From Arthrobacter sp. MYb213 (GTDB lineage: Bacteria > Actinomycetota > Actinomycetes > Actinomycetales > Micrococcaceae), in assembly GCF_002979915.1 (NCBI RefSeq), contig NZ_PCQA01000006.1:218226-282225 (forward strand): a DNA stretch of 64,000 nucleotides. The letters run 5' to 3'. This document shows positions 17,403-25,017 of this stretch, piece by piece. Made by a program: the position numbers and the translations under genes. A model generated the notes under the pieces. It saw nothing but the letters and a program-made list of their open reading frames with translations. It was not told where the DNA came from and did no database searches. The number at the start of each line of letters is the position of its first letter. The first letter of the stretch is position 1.

Positions 17403-17497
17403 TCACATGTAAACAATGGAAGTGTGGCTCTTGTACAAATGCTGTTGCGAATAAGGACTAGTCGAACCAGCATTCATCCAGAGAAAGCGTGCGCACC

Positions 17498-17620
17498 ATG
17501 AGTAACACTTCTGACACCGCTACGACGATTGAGCAGTCTATCGAGATCGAAGATCTAATCATTACTGATGAAGACCTGATGGATGTACAGCTTCGGGCTC
17601 GAATGGATGTCGGTCACTAA
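17498..17620 (+). CDS. 40-residue RiPP-type precursor peptide
   Basis: This short gene encodes MSNTSDTATT, a strongly acidic middle (IEQSIEIEDLIITDEDL), then a C-terminal part MDVQLRARMDVGH. The split between an acidic helix-prone N-terminal half and a short Arg-containing tail is what is expected of a ribosomal precursor with leader and core. There are no Cys and few Ser/Thr in the tail, so lanthipeptide or azole chemistry is unlikely. The tail offers two Arg for the downstream arginase-like enzyme and Arg, Asp, Met, His or Asn-free positions for the oxygenases. A modest SD (GAGAAAG, 10 bases upstream) precedes ATG. A hairpin separates it from the enzyme genes. Confidence 0.75.
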   Translation: MSNTSDTATTIEQSIEIEDLIITDEDLMDVQLRARMDVGH

Positions 17621-17631
17621 GCCAGTTTCAT

Positions 17632-17669
17632 CAATCCAGCCTCGGTCGCAGAATACTGAGGCTGGATTG
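17632..17669 (+). terminator. Hairpin between precursor and enzyme genes (attenuator-like)
   Basis: CAATCCAGCCTC and GAGGCTGGATTG form a perfect 12-bp stem with a 14-base loop, starting 12 bases after the precursor stop. There is no T-tract, so partial termination or mRNA protection is more likely than full termination. Such hairpins commonly raise precursor levels over enzymes in peptide operons. Confidence 0.65.
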
Positions 17670-17686
17670 GTTCGAGAAAGTACAGG

Positions 17687-18847
17687 ATGACTACGATTAA
17701 AAACGATGCTTGGTCGCGATTTGCACAAGAGCATGGGCCGGACTTTGCAACGGTGAAGTATATTCCCTCGCTTGTCACTGAACCCGAAGCAGTAGCCTCC
17801 GCGATCGGTCATTCTTTAAAGAATGCGACCGATCCCCACGTGCATGAAGCTACAGGACTCCCTCGGATCAGGGTTTTCGGTCCTTCTCAGCTAGATTATG
17901 AGGCCTCAGAAGCAGTAGTACATTCCAAATACGATGGCTCCAATCTGGTCGATTGGCTACAAGTAGTTACGGGCCGCAAAGATGTGTGCGCCGCGTTCAA
18001 TGGGGTGGAGACCTGGTCGTCAAAAACCCGTTCCATCATCTATCGAAGTATTGTCGAGCCGATGGTCACGGCTTGTGGTGTTCCACCACGAGGATTAGAC
18101 TTTTATTCTTTTATTGCGATGTCCGGGTTCACTCCCTTCGGCATACATTCGGATCCCGAGCCGTCATTTATTTTCCATCTGGGGCCAAACACGAAAACTG
18201 TGTGGGTTTGGGAAAAAGACACGTTACCGAAATTGCCGGATAATCGCGAGATCAGCCTCCATACGGACAAATATCTGAAGTCTGCCGATCATGAGTTCAC
18301 GCTCGGCCCTGGAGATTTCTTATGCATACCCGCAGGTCGTTTTCATCTATTCCGAAACAATGGACCGGCTGTCTTTCTAGGAATGTCCTACTATCGGGAG
18401 AATAACCACGACGAATTGCTTCAAGCAATTTCAGCGCTGGTCCGCCGGTCAGGAGATCAACACGACCCCGTGAACACAGCTCTGGCTGCGGCTGCTAATG
18501 GTGAAATCCGTCGTGAACTGGATCGCCGTCAATCTCAACGTTTAAGCAGGGGCCATCTGGGGCCTTATCGAATATTGCCAGTTGAACTCTTTAACGTCGA
18601 CCTCCCCGCTGAATGCCTAGATGTCCCTTTCACTGTCAACAACAACCAAATTTCGGTCATGGGCCAGAGTCTTTCGATACCAGAGAATATCTCAAATGAA
18701 GATATCTCTCGCTTTTTCCAACCGGGAAAAGTACTCCGGGCTGTCGACCTTCAAAAACTAACGGATGATTCTTCCGCGGGGAACGCTCTCTTTATTGCAT
18801 TACTACGTGTGGGTGCAACCTTCCAGACTGCTGAGGTAGGTTCATGA
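17687..18847 (+). CDS. JmjC/cupin-fold Fe(II)/2-oxoglutarate oxygenase-like protein A
   Basis: A 386-residue protein with the facial-triad pattern of JmjC/cupin oxygenases: H154 and D156 in FGIHSDPEPSFIFHLG and a distal H220 in GDFLCIPAGRFHLF, with the strand TVWVWEKD between them. The likely role is side-chain hydroxylation of the precursor peptide; this rests on context. The C-terminal ~140 residues (from about 245) have no motif I know and may bind the peptide or mediate dimerisation, as in ribosomal oxygenases. ATG follows a GAGAAAG site. The stop overlaps the next ATG (ATGA). Confidence 0.75.
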   Translation: MTTIKNDAWSRFAQEHGPDFATVKYIPSLVTEPEAVASAIGHSLKNATDPHVHEATGLPRIRVFGPSQLDYEASEAVVHSKYDGSNLVDWLQVVTGRKDVCAAFNGVETWSSKTRSIIYRSIVEPMVTACGVPPRGLDFYSFIAMSGFTPFGIHSDPEPSFIFHLGPNTKTVWVWEKDTLPKLPDNREISLHTDKYLKSADHEFTLGPGDFLCIPAGRFHLFRNNGPAVFLGMSYYRENNHDELLQAISALVRRSGDQHDPVNTALAAAANGEIRRELDRRQSQRLSRGHLGPYRILPVELFNVDLPAECLDVPFTVNNNQISVMGQSLSIPENISNEDISRFFQPGKVLRAVDLQKLTDDSSAGNALFIALLRVGATFQTAEVGS

Positions 18848-19881
18848 GTACCTGGGAAGCAGTTCAAGCAGCACTAGGTGTGGAATTATTTCCCTTCGGC
18901 GAATTTAGGTCAGGTCATGTAGATCCTTCGACTCTGACGGCTTTGGGCTGGCCCTCTGTCAACCGCATAATCAAGTACTCGAATTTCGAACCGGGAACCA
19001 TCAAAGTAGTTCCGGAGACGGATCTGGACCCCGGACTCTACATTGAAGCGAAAATGGGTGGCGGAACGATTATTGAACGTCAGCCAAGAACTAGGCCCTT
19101 CACTGAACTACTCCGGGAAGGGGCAACCCTTGTACTCAACAAAGCAGATCGGGCCTTACCTGAGCTTTCTGACTTCGTAGAACGGTTGATGTATACACAA
19201 AATGAAGCGGCCTGGGCCAACGGATATGCGTGCTGGTCCAAGAATTCGGCTTTTGGGCGGCATGCCGATTCCCACGACACCATAATTGTGCAAACGGAAG
19301 GTCGAAAGCATTGGCGCGTATACCGCGGCAATGGATCTGACGCCGAGCTAGTCTTCGACGATATTCTTGAAATCGGTGACTTTATACATGTTCCTGTCGG
19401 CTGGGATCACGAAGTAACAGGTGTCGGATGCGAAAGTCTTCATTGGACTTTCGGCGTTGCTCATACCTCGCGCACCGAAACGATAAAAGAACTCATTAAT
19501 TTCGGATGGAGTCTTGGCCAAATCGATCGTTTGACTGAGGAATCCCTACGCGGTCGTCTTTTACACTTGCGCGGAGAACTTAGCACAGAACACCGAAAAG
19601 GACTCTCACTCCCGTGGCGCGTACATGACTCCTCATTAAGTGGCGCAGTCATCCGCTGGGCTGGACGCTTCAAGCCCAGCTTAGAAATTAAAGAAGAACA
19701 GTTCCATATCAGAGGGTTAGGGAAACTGGTAAAACTCCCATTGACCATGCGACCTGTTCTCGAAGTGCTCATTTCTGGTGAGGGCTTGCACTTTGATAGC
19801 TTGCCTAACTCCGCGCAGGAAGTCGTACTTTCCATGTTTATCGCCGAGCTATTGATTGCGGAGCATGCAGACCAAAAATAA
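18844..19881 (+). CDS. JmjC/cupin-fold oxygenase-like protein B (ribosomal-oxygenase type)
   Basis: 345 residues. The motif FGRHADSHDTIIVQTEGRK followed by WRVY, then GDFIHVPVGWDHEV, closely follows the cupin_4/JmjC pattern of YcfD/NO66/MINA53-type enzymes: H140, D142 and H189 as iron ligands and K155 placed for 2-oxoglutarate. Known relatives hydroxylate Arg or His in ribosomal proteins; the precursor tail offers both residues. The C-terminal winged-helix-like part (LTMRPVLEVLISG...) also resembles ribosomal oxygenases. It overlaps protein A by 4 bases and the arginase gene by about 17-26 bases. Confidence 0.78.
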   Translation: MSTWEAVQAALGVELFPFGEFRSGHVDPSTLTALGWPSVNRIIKYSNFEPGTIKVVPETDLDPGLYIEAKMGGGTIIERQPRTRPFTELLREGATLVLNKADRALPELSDFVERLMYTQNEAAWANGYACWSKNSAFGRHADSHDTIIVQTEGRKHWRVYRGNGSDAELVFDDILEIGDFIHVPVGWDHEVTGVGCESLHWTFGVAHTSRTETIKELINFGWSLGQIDRLTEESLRGRLLHLRGELSTEHRKGLSLPWRVHDSSLSGAVIRWAGRFKPSLEIKEEQFHIRGLGKLVKLPLTMRPVLEVLISGEGLHFDSLPNSAQEVVLSMFIAELLIAEHADQK

Positions 19882-21022
19882 TGCAACTAACGACGTTGAG
19901 TGGGTGTGGCATCCCGCATTGCTCGAACAAGACTCAAAACTCTTTAATCCAGCCGAGGGTTCTTCTCTGGAATTAAACGAGGCAGTGTTAAAACTTCGTG
20001 CCCGCTCTTCTGTCGCGCGTTCAGAACTAAACCCTGAAGTTTTCGACAAACTTAGTCGCTGTCGTTTCCTTATCCCCAAAGAATGTGCGCTCGTTGCAAC
20101 GCATGGACTCCTAAAATCAGCCAAACCCGTCGTCGAAGTCGAATGCGCTCAACATTCGACACCTTGGGGCCTGATTGGTGCGGGTGTTTGGCAAAACCCC
20201 GACCCAGATCTCGCAGTTCACGACGTGCTCGCCGGACTCCGCCGCGGACTGCAACGCTCTCTCGCTACCGTCACAAATGCCAATTCTTGGGACTGGAATG
20301 AGATGAGCACTGCGGAAAATCCTCCTTGTAGCGTCGTTGACCATGGAAATCTTATCGTTGATTCGCGCGTTGACACGGCACAAGACATCGCAACCAGACT
20401 TTTAGCGGCAACGCGCACAGTTGGTGCCCAAGGCCACAACCCAGTTGTCATCGGCGGAGATCATTCTATTGCCTATCCCGTTATCACTGCGCAACGAGAA
20501 CGATGGCAGCAGCTAGTAGTGGTGCACCTAGATGCCCACGCAGATGCTCGTCCAATTCCTCAAGGACAAGAGACTGCTGATTGTGGAAACTTCGTCACTT
20601 GGTGTTTGGCAGACGAGCCGGACTTGCCATGGCTAACTCTTGGAGTGCGCGGTTACGACCCAGAGTTTTCGATGTCTTCACCTTCAAATGCAAAGCATGT
20701 CTCCTTTATCAAAGCATCAGATCTTGGATCTAAACAATGTTTCGATGAAATTGACCGGCATTGCCAGGGACGCCCAGTGCATCTGAGTATCGATATCGAT
20801 GTCCTTGATCCGGTCTTCGCACCTGAGGTTGCTTACCCGGCCATTGGAGGGGCGGATCCAGACATTATTAAGGAAATTATCAACCGAATAAGTTCAACGG
20901 GAACAATCGTAGGAGTCGATTTCACCGAGGTTTGCGGCCCAATGACCCGACGAAATTTGGCTGCAATGCATGCCATAGACATGCTCACTCACATTTTAAC
21001 GCCGAAAAGGACTATTTCTTGA
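19865..21022 (+). CDS. Arginase-superfamily enzyme, probable peptide arginase
   Basis: The ureohydrolase core has all Mn-binding motifs: GGDHS, VHLDAHADAR and SIDIDVLDP (H203; D226, H228, D230; D313, D315 counted from a TTG three codons upstream at 19856). At ~385 residues it is longer than free arginases or agmatinases (about 300); the first ~110-150 residues have no family motif and could bind the precursor. Coming between two oxygenases and after a peptide with two Arg, the likely reaction is Arg to ornithine in the peptide, as reported for the OspR peptide arginases. A role in free arginine or agmatine breakdown cannot be excluded. Confidence 0.75.
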   Translation: MQTKNNATNDVEWVWHPALLEQDSKLFNPAEGSSLELNEAVLKLRARSSVARSELNPEVFDKLSRCRFLIPKECALVATHGLLKSAKPVVEVECAQHSTPWGLIGAGVWQNPDPDLAVHDVLAGLRRGLQRSLATVTNANSWDWNEMSTAENPPCSVVDHGNLIVDSRVDTAQDIATRLLAATRTVGAQGHNPVVIGGDHSIAYPVITAQRERWQQLVVVHLDAHADARPIPQGQETADCGNFVTWCLADEPDLPWLTLGVRGYDPEFSMSSPSNAKHVSFIKASDLGSKQCFDEIDRHCQGRPVHLSIDIDVLDPVFAPEVAYPAIGGADPDIIKEIINRISSTGTIVGVDFTEVCGPMTRRNLAAMHAIDMLTHILTPKRTIS

Positions 21023-22338
21023 CATCTCAATCCGTTCGAAGTGGAAATCCTTTTCGATTAAGCAGTTTCCGCCTCTACTACTTGGGCCAGTCGATCTCAT
21101 TCTTGGGCGATGGAATCGTCCCGATGACCTTTGCGTTCGCGGCCCTCGCCGTGTCTGATTCAGGATGGGGTATGCCTATCGTGCTTCTGTCGTTGTGGGG
21201 AACACGCATGTTGCTCATTGCTCCAGGAGGGAACGTTTCAGACAAGTACAACCGTGTCACCGTCATGGTTGTTGCTGATCTGGTCCGTCTCTTGGCTCAA
21301 ATCATTCCGGTCTTTGCTTTCATCACAAATACAGCAACGTTATGGCATCTGGGGATCTCAGCGGCGCTGTACGGTGTCGGAACTGCTTTCTACATCCCCG
21401 CTAGCATTGGCCTGTTGCCACGGATTGTGCCAAAAGAATCGCTGCAAAAAGCGAATTCGTGGATCGATTTAACCCTAAACACAGGGCTTCTAGCTGGTCC
21501 AGCATTAGCAACGATTCTTGTCTCACTAGGCGGAATACCCACTGCATTACTCTTTGATATTGCAACGTTCCTCGTTTCCATAGCATGTTTGTCATTCCTA
21601 TTCCGCTTGTCCAAGGGTCAGCTTTTGATCAATGGCTTCGCGGAAAGCGATGACGACAAAACCGCAGAATCCGTAAATGAGAAAAAAGAAGACGAGATAC
21701 CCCCAGGTTTCCTCAATGGGTTGCGCCTCTTGCCTCGCTACCCGGGTGTTTTGTGGCTGATGTTACTTTCGTGTCCCGTGCAGTTGAGTATCGCTTCCAT
21801 TAGCGTCCTCGGCCCAATAATTGCTAGAGATAGATTGGGCGGTATCGCATTCTGGGCCAGCCTTGCGACCGCACTTGCCGCCGGAGGGCTTGTTGGTTCT
21901 TTCCTTGCCGGATGGGTCAAAGTTAAAAAGCCGGTAGTGCTTGTTCTGGTCGTATTGGCGATTTGCCAGCCTATACAGCTGGTTCTCTTTGGCTTAGGAC
22001 TGAATATTATTGTTCTGGCCGTTTCCTTTGCAGCTACAGCCATCCTTGTAACCGTTGCTGGAATCCTTTTTGACACGTATGTCCAAATGACGGTGCCTGA
22101 TTCGGCATTATCCCGGGTGGGATCAATCGAACAAACGTTGATGTCTGTCATGGTTCCGATTGGGTTCGCAGTCAGTTTGCCCATGGCTCAGTGGATGGGG
22201 TCTTCGCAGTATCTATATTTGTTAGCGGCAGTCATTGCTTGTTGCGCACTGATAGCCATGTTTTTCCTCTTCCCTCGTCAGTCAAGAATTGATGAGTCCC
22301 AAACACGAATGATCCAAAGAGTAGGGAGCCACAAGTGA
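21019..22338 (+). CDS. MFS exporter of the peptide cluster
   Basis: A 12-helix major-facilitator protein of ~440 residues related to the EntS/MFS_3 efflux group, with the loop motif GGNVSDKYNRVTVM after helix 2. A TTG whose TGA overlap (TTGA) joins it to the arginase stop is the most economical start; the frame is open upstream to 20932. A charged cytoplasmic loop near residues 210-235 (SDDDKTAESVNEKKEDE) separates the two halves. It would export the finished peptide and give some immunity. Confidence 0.8.
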   Translation: MTSQSVRSGNPFRLSSFRLYYLGQSISFLGDGIVPMTFAFAALAVSDSGWGMPIVLLSLWGTRMLLIAPGGNVSDKYNRVTVMVVADLVRLLAQIIPVFAFITNTATLWHLGISAALYGVGTAFYIPASIGLLPRIVPKESLQKANSWIDLTLNTGLLAGPALATILVSLGGIPTALLFDIATFLVSIACLSFLFRLSKGQLLINGFAESDDDKTAESVNEKKEDEIPPGFLNGLRLLPRYPGVLWLMLLSCPVQLSIASISVLGPIIARDRLGGIAFWASLATALAAGGLVGSFLAGWVKVKKPVVLVLVVLAICQPIQLVLFGLGLNIIVLAVSFAATAILVTVAGILFDTYVQMTVPDSALSRVGSIEQTLMSVMVPIGFAVSLPMAQWMGSSQYLYLLAAVIACCALIAMFFLFPRQSRIDESQTRMIQRVGSHK

Positions 22339-23363
22339 CAGAGCTGAGAGATTTGCTAACGCAACTGGGAATGCCCACTGGAGCGGAGCTAAATTGGACC
22401 ACCACGGCCGAAGGGCGTCCCGGAAGAATCGTCGCCATGCATGGACGACAAGTAGAAGTCATCGCGGTGAATGGTGGTGCGCTGGAACATATTGTACTTG
22501 ACCTTTCGCGCAACCTCGCCACTACCCCGGTGACTGGAGATTGGGTGATTGTCAACGCCGATCGAGTTGTCGCTCTCGGTGGTCGCACTACCAACCTTTC
22601 GAGACCAGACCCAAGCGGTCAAGGAGTTCAAGTTCTTGCCGCCAATATCGATCACGTGATGATTGTCCTCTCGCTGGAGCGGGGACTGAATCTTAAGTCC
22701 TTGGAACGCCTTTCGGTCATGGCCTGGGACAGTGGCGCATTGCCGATTACGGTGCTCACCAAAGCCGATACCGTCGAGAATCTCACGGAAGCAGTTGCGC
22801 AGGCAGCGCTGGCTGCGCCCGGAACTGAGGTTTTATTGACCAGCTCACTGACCGGACGCGGTTTGGAGCGACTGCGCGAAATTATGGCTGTCGGGACTAC
22901 GACCACCATGCTTGGCGCTAGTGGGGCAGGCAAAACTTCCTTACTCAATGCGCTAGAAGACAAATCAGAAAAGGTCCGTGAAGTTAACACTTCTGGCGAA
23001 GGGCGTCATGCGACTTCTGCACGCCGCCTCTACCGATTATCAAGCGGAGGGGTATTGCTTGATCTGCCCGGTATTCGCTCACTTGATTTGCTCGCCACCG
23101 ATGAAGGAATGGAGGAGACTTTCGTTGAAATTGCAGAATCTGCTCTGCGTTGTCGTTTCCATGACTGCGAGCATGGCACCGAACCGGGATGCGCCGTCCA
23201 GGAAAGTGTCAAAGCAGGGGAAATCCTCCAACGACGTCTCGATAATTGGCACAAAATCCGCAGAGAAATGTCTTATCAAGAACGCAAAGGTGACGCAGCG
23301 TTAATGGCAAAACAACGAGCGGAGTGGAAAAATATGACTAAGAGCCATAGGTCAAGAAAATGA
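22335..23363 (+). CDS. RsgA-like ribosome small-subunit GTPase
   Basis: A circularly permuted GTPase of 342 residues with an N-terminal OB-like region, G4 TKAD (142-145), G1 GASGAGKTS (194-202), a GEGRHATS switch (usual RsgA: GRHTT), G3 DLPG (243-246) and a C-terminal zinc knuckle (C273, C278, H280, C286). RsgA acts late in 30S maturation near the decoding centre. Its GTG overlaps the exporter stop and its TGA overlaps the next oxygenase ATG, so it is a built-in member of the operon. A second, cluster-linked copy would fit a self-protection role; if it is the only copy in the genome this idea fails. Confidence 0.85.
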   Translation: MTELRDLLTQLGMPTGAELNWTTTAEGRPGRIVAMHGRQVEVIAVNGGALEHIVLDLSRNLATTPVTGDWVIVNADRVVALGGRTTNLSRPDPSGQGVQVLAANIDHVMIVLSLERGLNLKSLERLSVMAWDSGALPITVLTKADTVENLTEAVAQAALAAPGTEVLLTSSLTGRGLERLREIMAVGTTTTMLGASGAGKTSLLNALEDKSEKVREVNTSGEGRHATSARRLYRLSSGGVLLDLPGIRSLDLLATDEGMEETFVEIAESALRCRFHDCEHGTEPGCAVQESVKAGEILQRRLDNWHKIRREMSYQERKGDAALMAKQRAEWKNMTKSHRSRK

Positions 23364-24121
23364 TGCCTCAGCGAATACCCGTAGTCGAGCAGTGGCCGCT
23401 TACTGCATCGGCACTAGATGGGCCGATTTGTGTGAAATCGCAAACAGATGAGTGGCCAATTAATCGGCTCGTGCGCTCCCAGACGCTCCAAATCGTCTAC
23501 GCAGAACAAACCGTTAATGTCGAAACTCAGGATGGAACGATCTCCTCAACGGTGGGTGACTACTTTCAATTGCTCGCAAAAGGAGACGGGCTAGATACTT
23601 ATTTGAAGGGTTGGACGGTCTCAAACTACCTCTCCGACTTCGCGAAACTACCGTTACCAGCTGTATTTCAGAGCTGGTTTGGCGACCTTCCCCACGGATC
23701 ACGACCTGACTGGAATTGGATTTTCGTCGGGCCCAAAGGTAGTAACTCGGCATTGCACATCGATGTGATGTGCAGTTCTGCATGGAATCTTCTGGTGAGC
23801 GGAAGAAAGAAATGGTTATTCCAGTCTCCGGCGCTCGCTGCTGACGCAGGATTGCTGCAAGATTCTCTGGTGGTGTCTTCTGGAAACGAAGCCCGAATCC
23901 AATACACGCATATTCAAGAACCTGGCGATGTAGTCATCGTTCCGGGCGGGTGGGCCCACGCAGTGGAGAACTTGGATCTGACAGTTTCGCTCACTGGCAA
24001 CTGGGTCAATAGTTCTAACGCACAGTTGGTCGAAGCAGATCTCGCGCTCCATGAATCGGACCCTTGGCGCCAAGTGATGGCTTCGCTACGCGCGCGATAT
24101 CAAATCGGCTTCAAAATTTGA
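23360..24121 (+). CDS. JmjC/cupin-fold oxygenase-like protein C (JMJD6-like)
   Basis: 253 residues. The core SNSALHIDVMCSSAWNLLVS with GRKKWLF and then GDVVIVPGGWAHAVENLDL contains H133, D135 and H200 of the iron triad, lysine K150/K151 near the 2-oxoglutarate site, and the NW ending (TGNWV) common in JMJD6-like cupins. It is smaller than oxygenases A and B and lacks their C-terminal domains. ATG overlaps the RsgA stop. The last ~45 codons are duplicated just downstream. Confidence 0.78.
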   Translation: MMPQRIPVVEQWPLTASALDGPICVKSQTDEWPINRLVRSQTLQIVYAEQTVNVETQDGTISSTVGDYFQLLAKGDGLDTYLKGWTVSNYLSDFAKLPLPAVFQSWFGDLPHGSRPDWNWIFVGPKGSNSALHIDVMCSSAWNLLVSGRKKWLFQSPALAADAGLLQDSLVVSSGNEARIQYTHIQEPGDVVIVPGGWAHAVENLDLTVSLTGNWVNSSNAQLVEADLALHESDPWRQVMASLRARYQIGFKI

Positions 24122-24299
24122 TTTAGGGTACGTCACACCCGTTTCGCTCACTGACAACTGGGTTAATAATTCTCACGCACAGTTGGTCGAAGCAGATTTC
24201 GCGCTCCAAGGATCAGGCCCTTTGGCGCCAAGTGATGGCTTCACTTGGCGTGCGACATCTATTCGGCTTCAAAACTTGACGTTGGGTGCATCACACCCG
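23985..24299. repeat. Tandem duplication, two copies of ~157 bp
   Basis: Copy 1 (23985-24141) is the 3' end of oxygenase gene C plus 20 bases; copy 2 (24142-24299) follows directly and agrees with it at roughly 85% of positions by eye. Both begin TTTCGCTCACTG and end TCACACCCG. Confidence 0.9.
24142..24299 (+). pseudogene. Decayed duplicate of the oxygenase C 3' end
   Basis: The segment repeats codons for TVSLTGNWVNSSNAQLVEADL and the following tail, but substitutions and a one-base length change have broken the frame and it lacks any start. It forms the right boundary of the AT-rich island and supplies the sequence upstream of the GntR gene, including a TTGACG at about 24276. Confidence 0.75.
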
Positions 24300-24312
24300 C
24301 ACACTGGTAACC

Positions 24313-25017
24313 ATGAACCTGTCAGACAGCTGGACAGCCGGACAGCAACCGATCGCGCGGACCAACGCTTCCGAGGCCGTGTTTAACACCCTGCGCACCG
24401 CCATCGAGGCCCAAGAGATCCCGCTGGGCGCCAAACTCGGCTCCGAAGCCAGCCTCGCCGCGACCTATGGGGTCAGCCGCTCGGTGGTACGCGAGGCGCT
24501 ACGTTCCTGCGCCGCCCTAGGGCTGACCCGCACCGAAACTGGTCGCGGGACCTTTGTCATCGCCCACCGGCCCACCCGCGATCTGGTCCTTGGCACGTAC
24601 TCCTCGGCAGATCTCTACGAGGCCCGCCCGCATATCGAAATACCGGCGGCGCAGTTGGCCGCTACCCGGCGCACCAGCGAAGATCTGGAACGACTGACCG
24701 GGCTCATCGAAGACATGGAAGCAGAGGATGGCTCCGAGGCATGGGTGCAGCTAGACGCTGCCTTCCATGCGGCGGTAGCCCGAGCCAGCGGCAACTCGGT
24801 CTTTGACCGCGTCGTGGGCGATATCCGCGACGCGATGTCGCGCCAGTCAGAAACCGTCAACCTGGTCACCGGCCGCCGCTCCCCCTCAAATTCCGAACAC
24901 CGCGCCATCGTTGAGGCCATCCGTGCCGGACAACCGGAGGCCGCCGGACAAGCCATGGCCGACCACCTGAGCGCAGTGCAACACGCAGTATCCACCATCG
25001 TCAGGAGCACCAAGTGA
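24313..25017 (+). CDS. GntR-family (FadR-type) regulator of asparagine use
   Basis: The N-terminal winged helix (LGSEASLAATYGVSRSVVREALRSCAALGL, then GRGTFV) is followed by an all-helical FCD domain (WVQLDAAFHAAVARASGN, later SEHRAIVEAIRAGQPEAAGQAMADHL) with the His/Asp ligands typical of metal-assisted effector binding. An ATG at 24286 is open, but it would lie in the duplicated oxygenase remnant; 24313 is preferred. The TGA overlaps the asparaginase GTG, so it probably regulates its own operon in response to an amino acid or dicarboxylate. Confidence 0.87.
   Translation: MNLSDSWTAGQQPIARTNASEAVFNTLRTAIEAQEIPLGAKLGSEASLAATYGVSRSVVREALRSCAALGLTRTETGRGTFVIAHRPTRDLVLGTYSSADLYEARPHIEIPAAQLAATRRTSEDLERLTGLIEDMEAEDGSEAWVQLDAAFHAAVARASGNSVFDRVVGDIRDAMSRQSETVNLVTGRRSPSNSEHRAIVEAIRAGQPEAAGQAMADHLSAVQHAVSTIVRSTK

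Larger units (their letters stand above)
16688..17497. other. Long AT-rich intergenic region ahead of the peptide cluster
   Basis: About 800 bases with no convincing coding region on either strand and a visible drop in GC. It holds the mutually overlapping GAGGAAC/GTTCCTC repeats at 17305-17354 and promoter-like hexamers near 17378 and 17397. The length suggests a regulated leader or decayed DNA at the left edge of an acquired island. Confidence 0.5.

Noticed and set aside
17498..24121. Lanthipeptide, lasso peptide or thiopeptide assignment for the peptide cluster
   Set aside because: The core has no Cys and the window has no LanB/M, lasso cyclase, YcaO, radical-SAM or protease gene.
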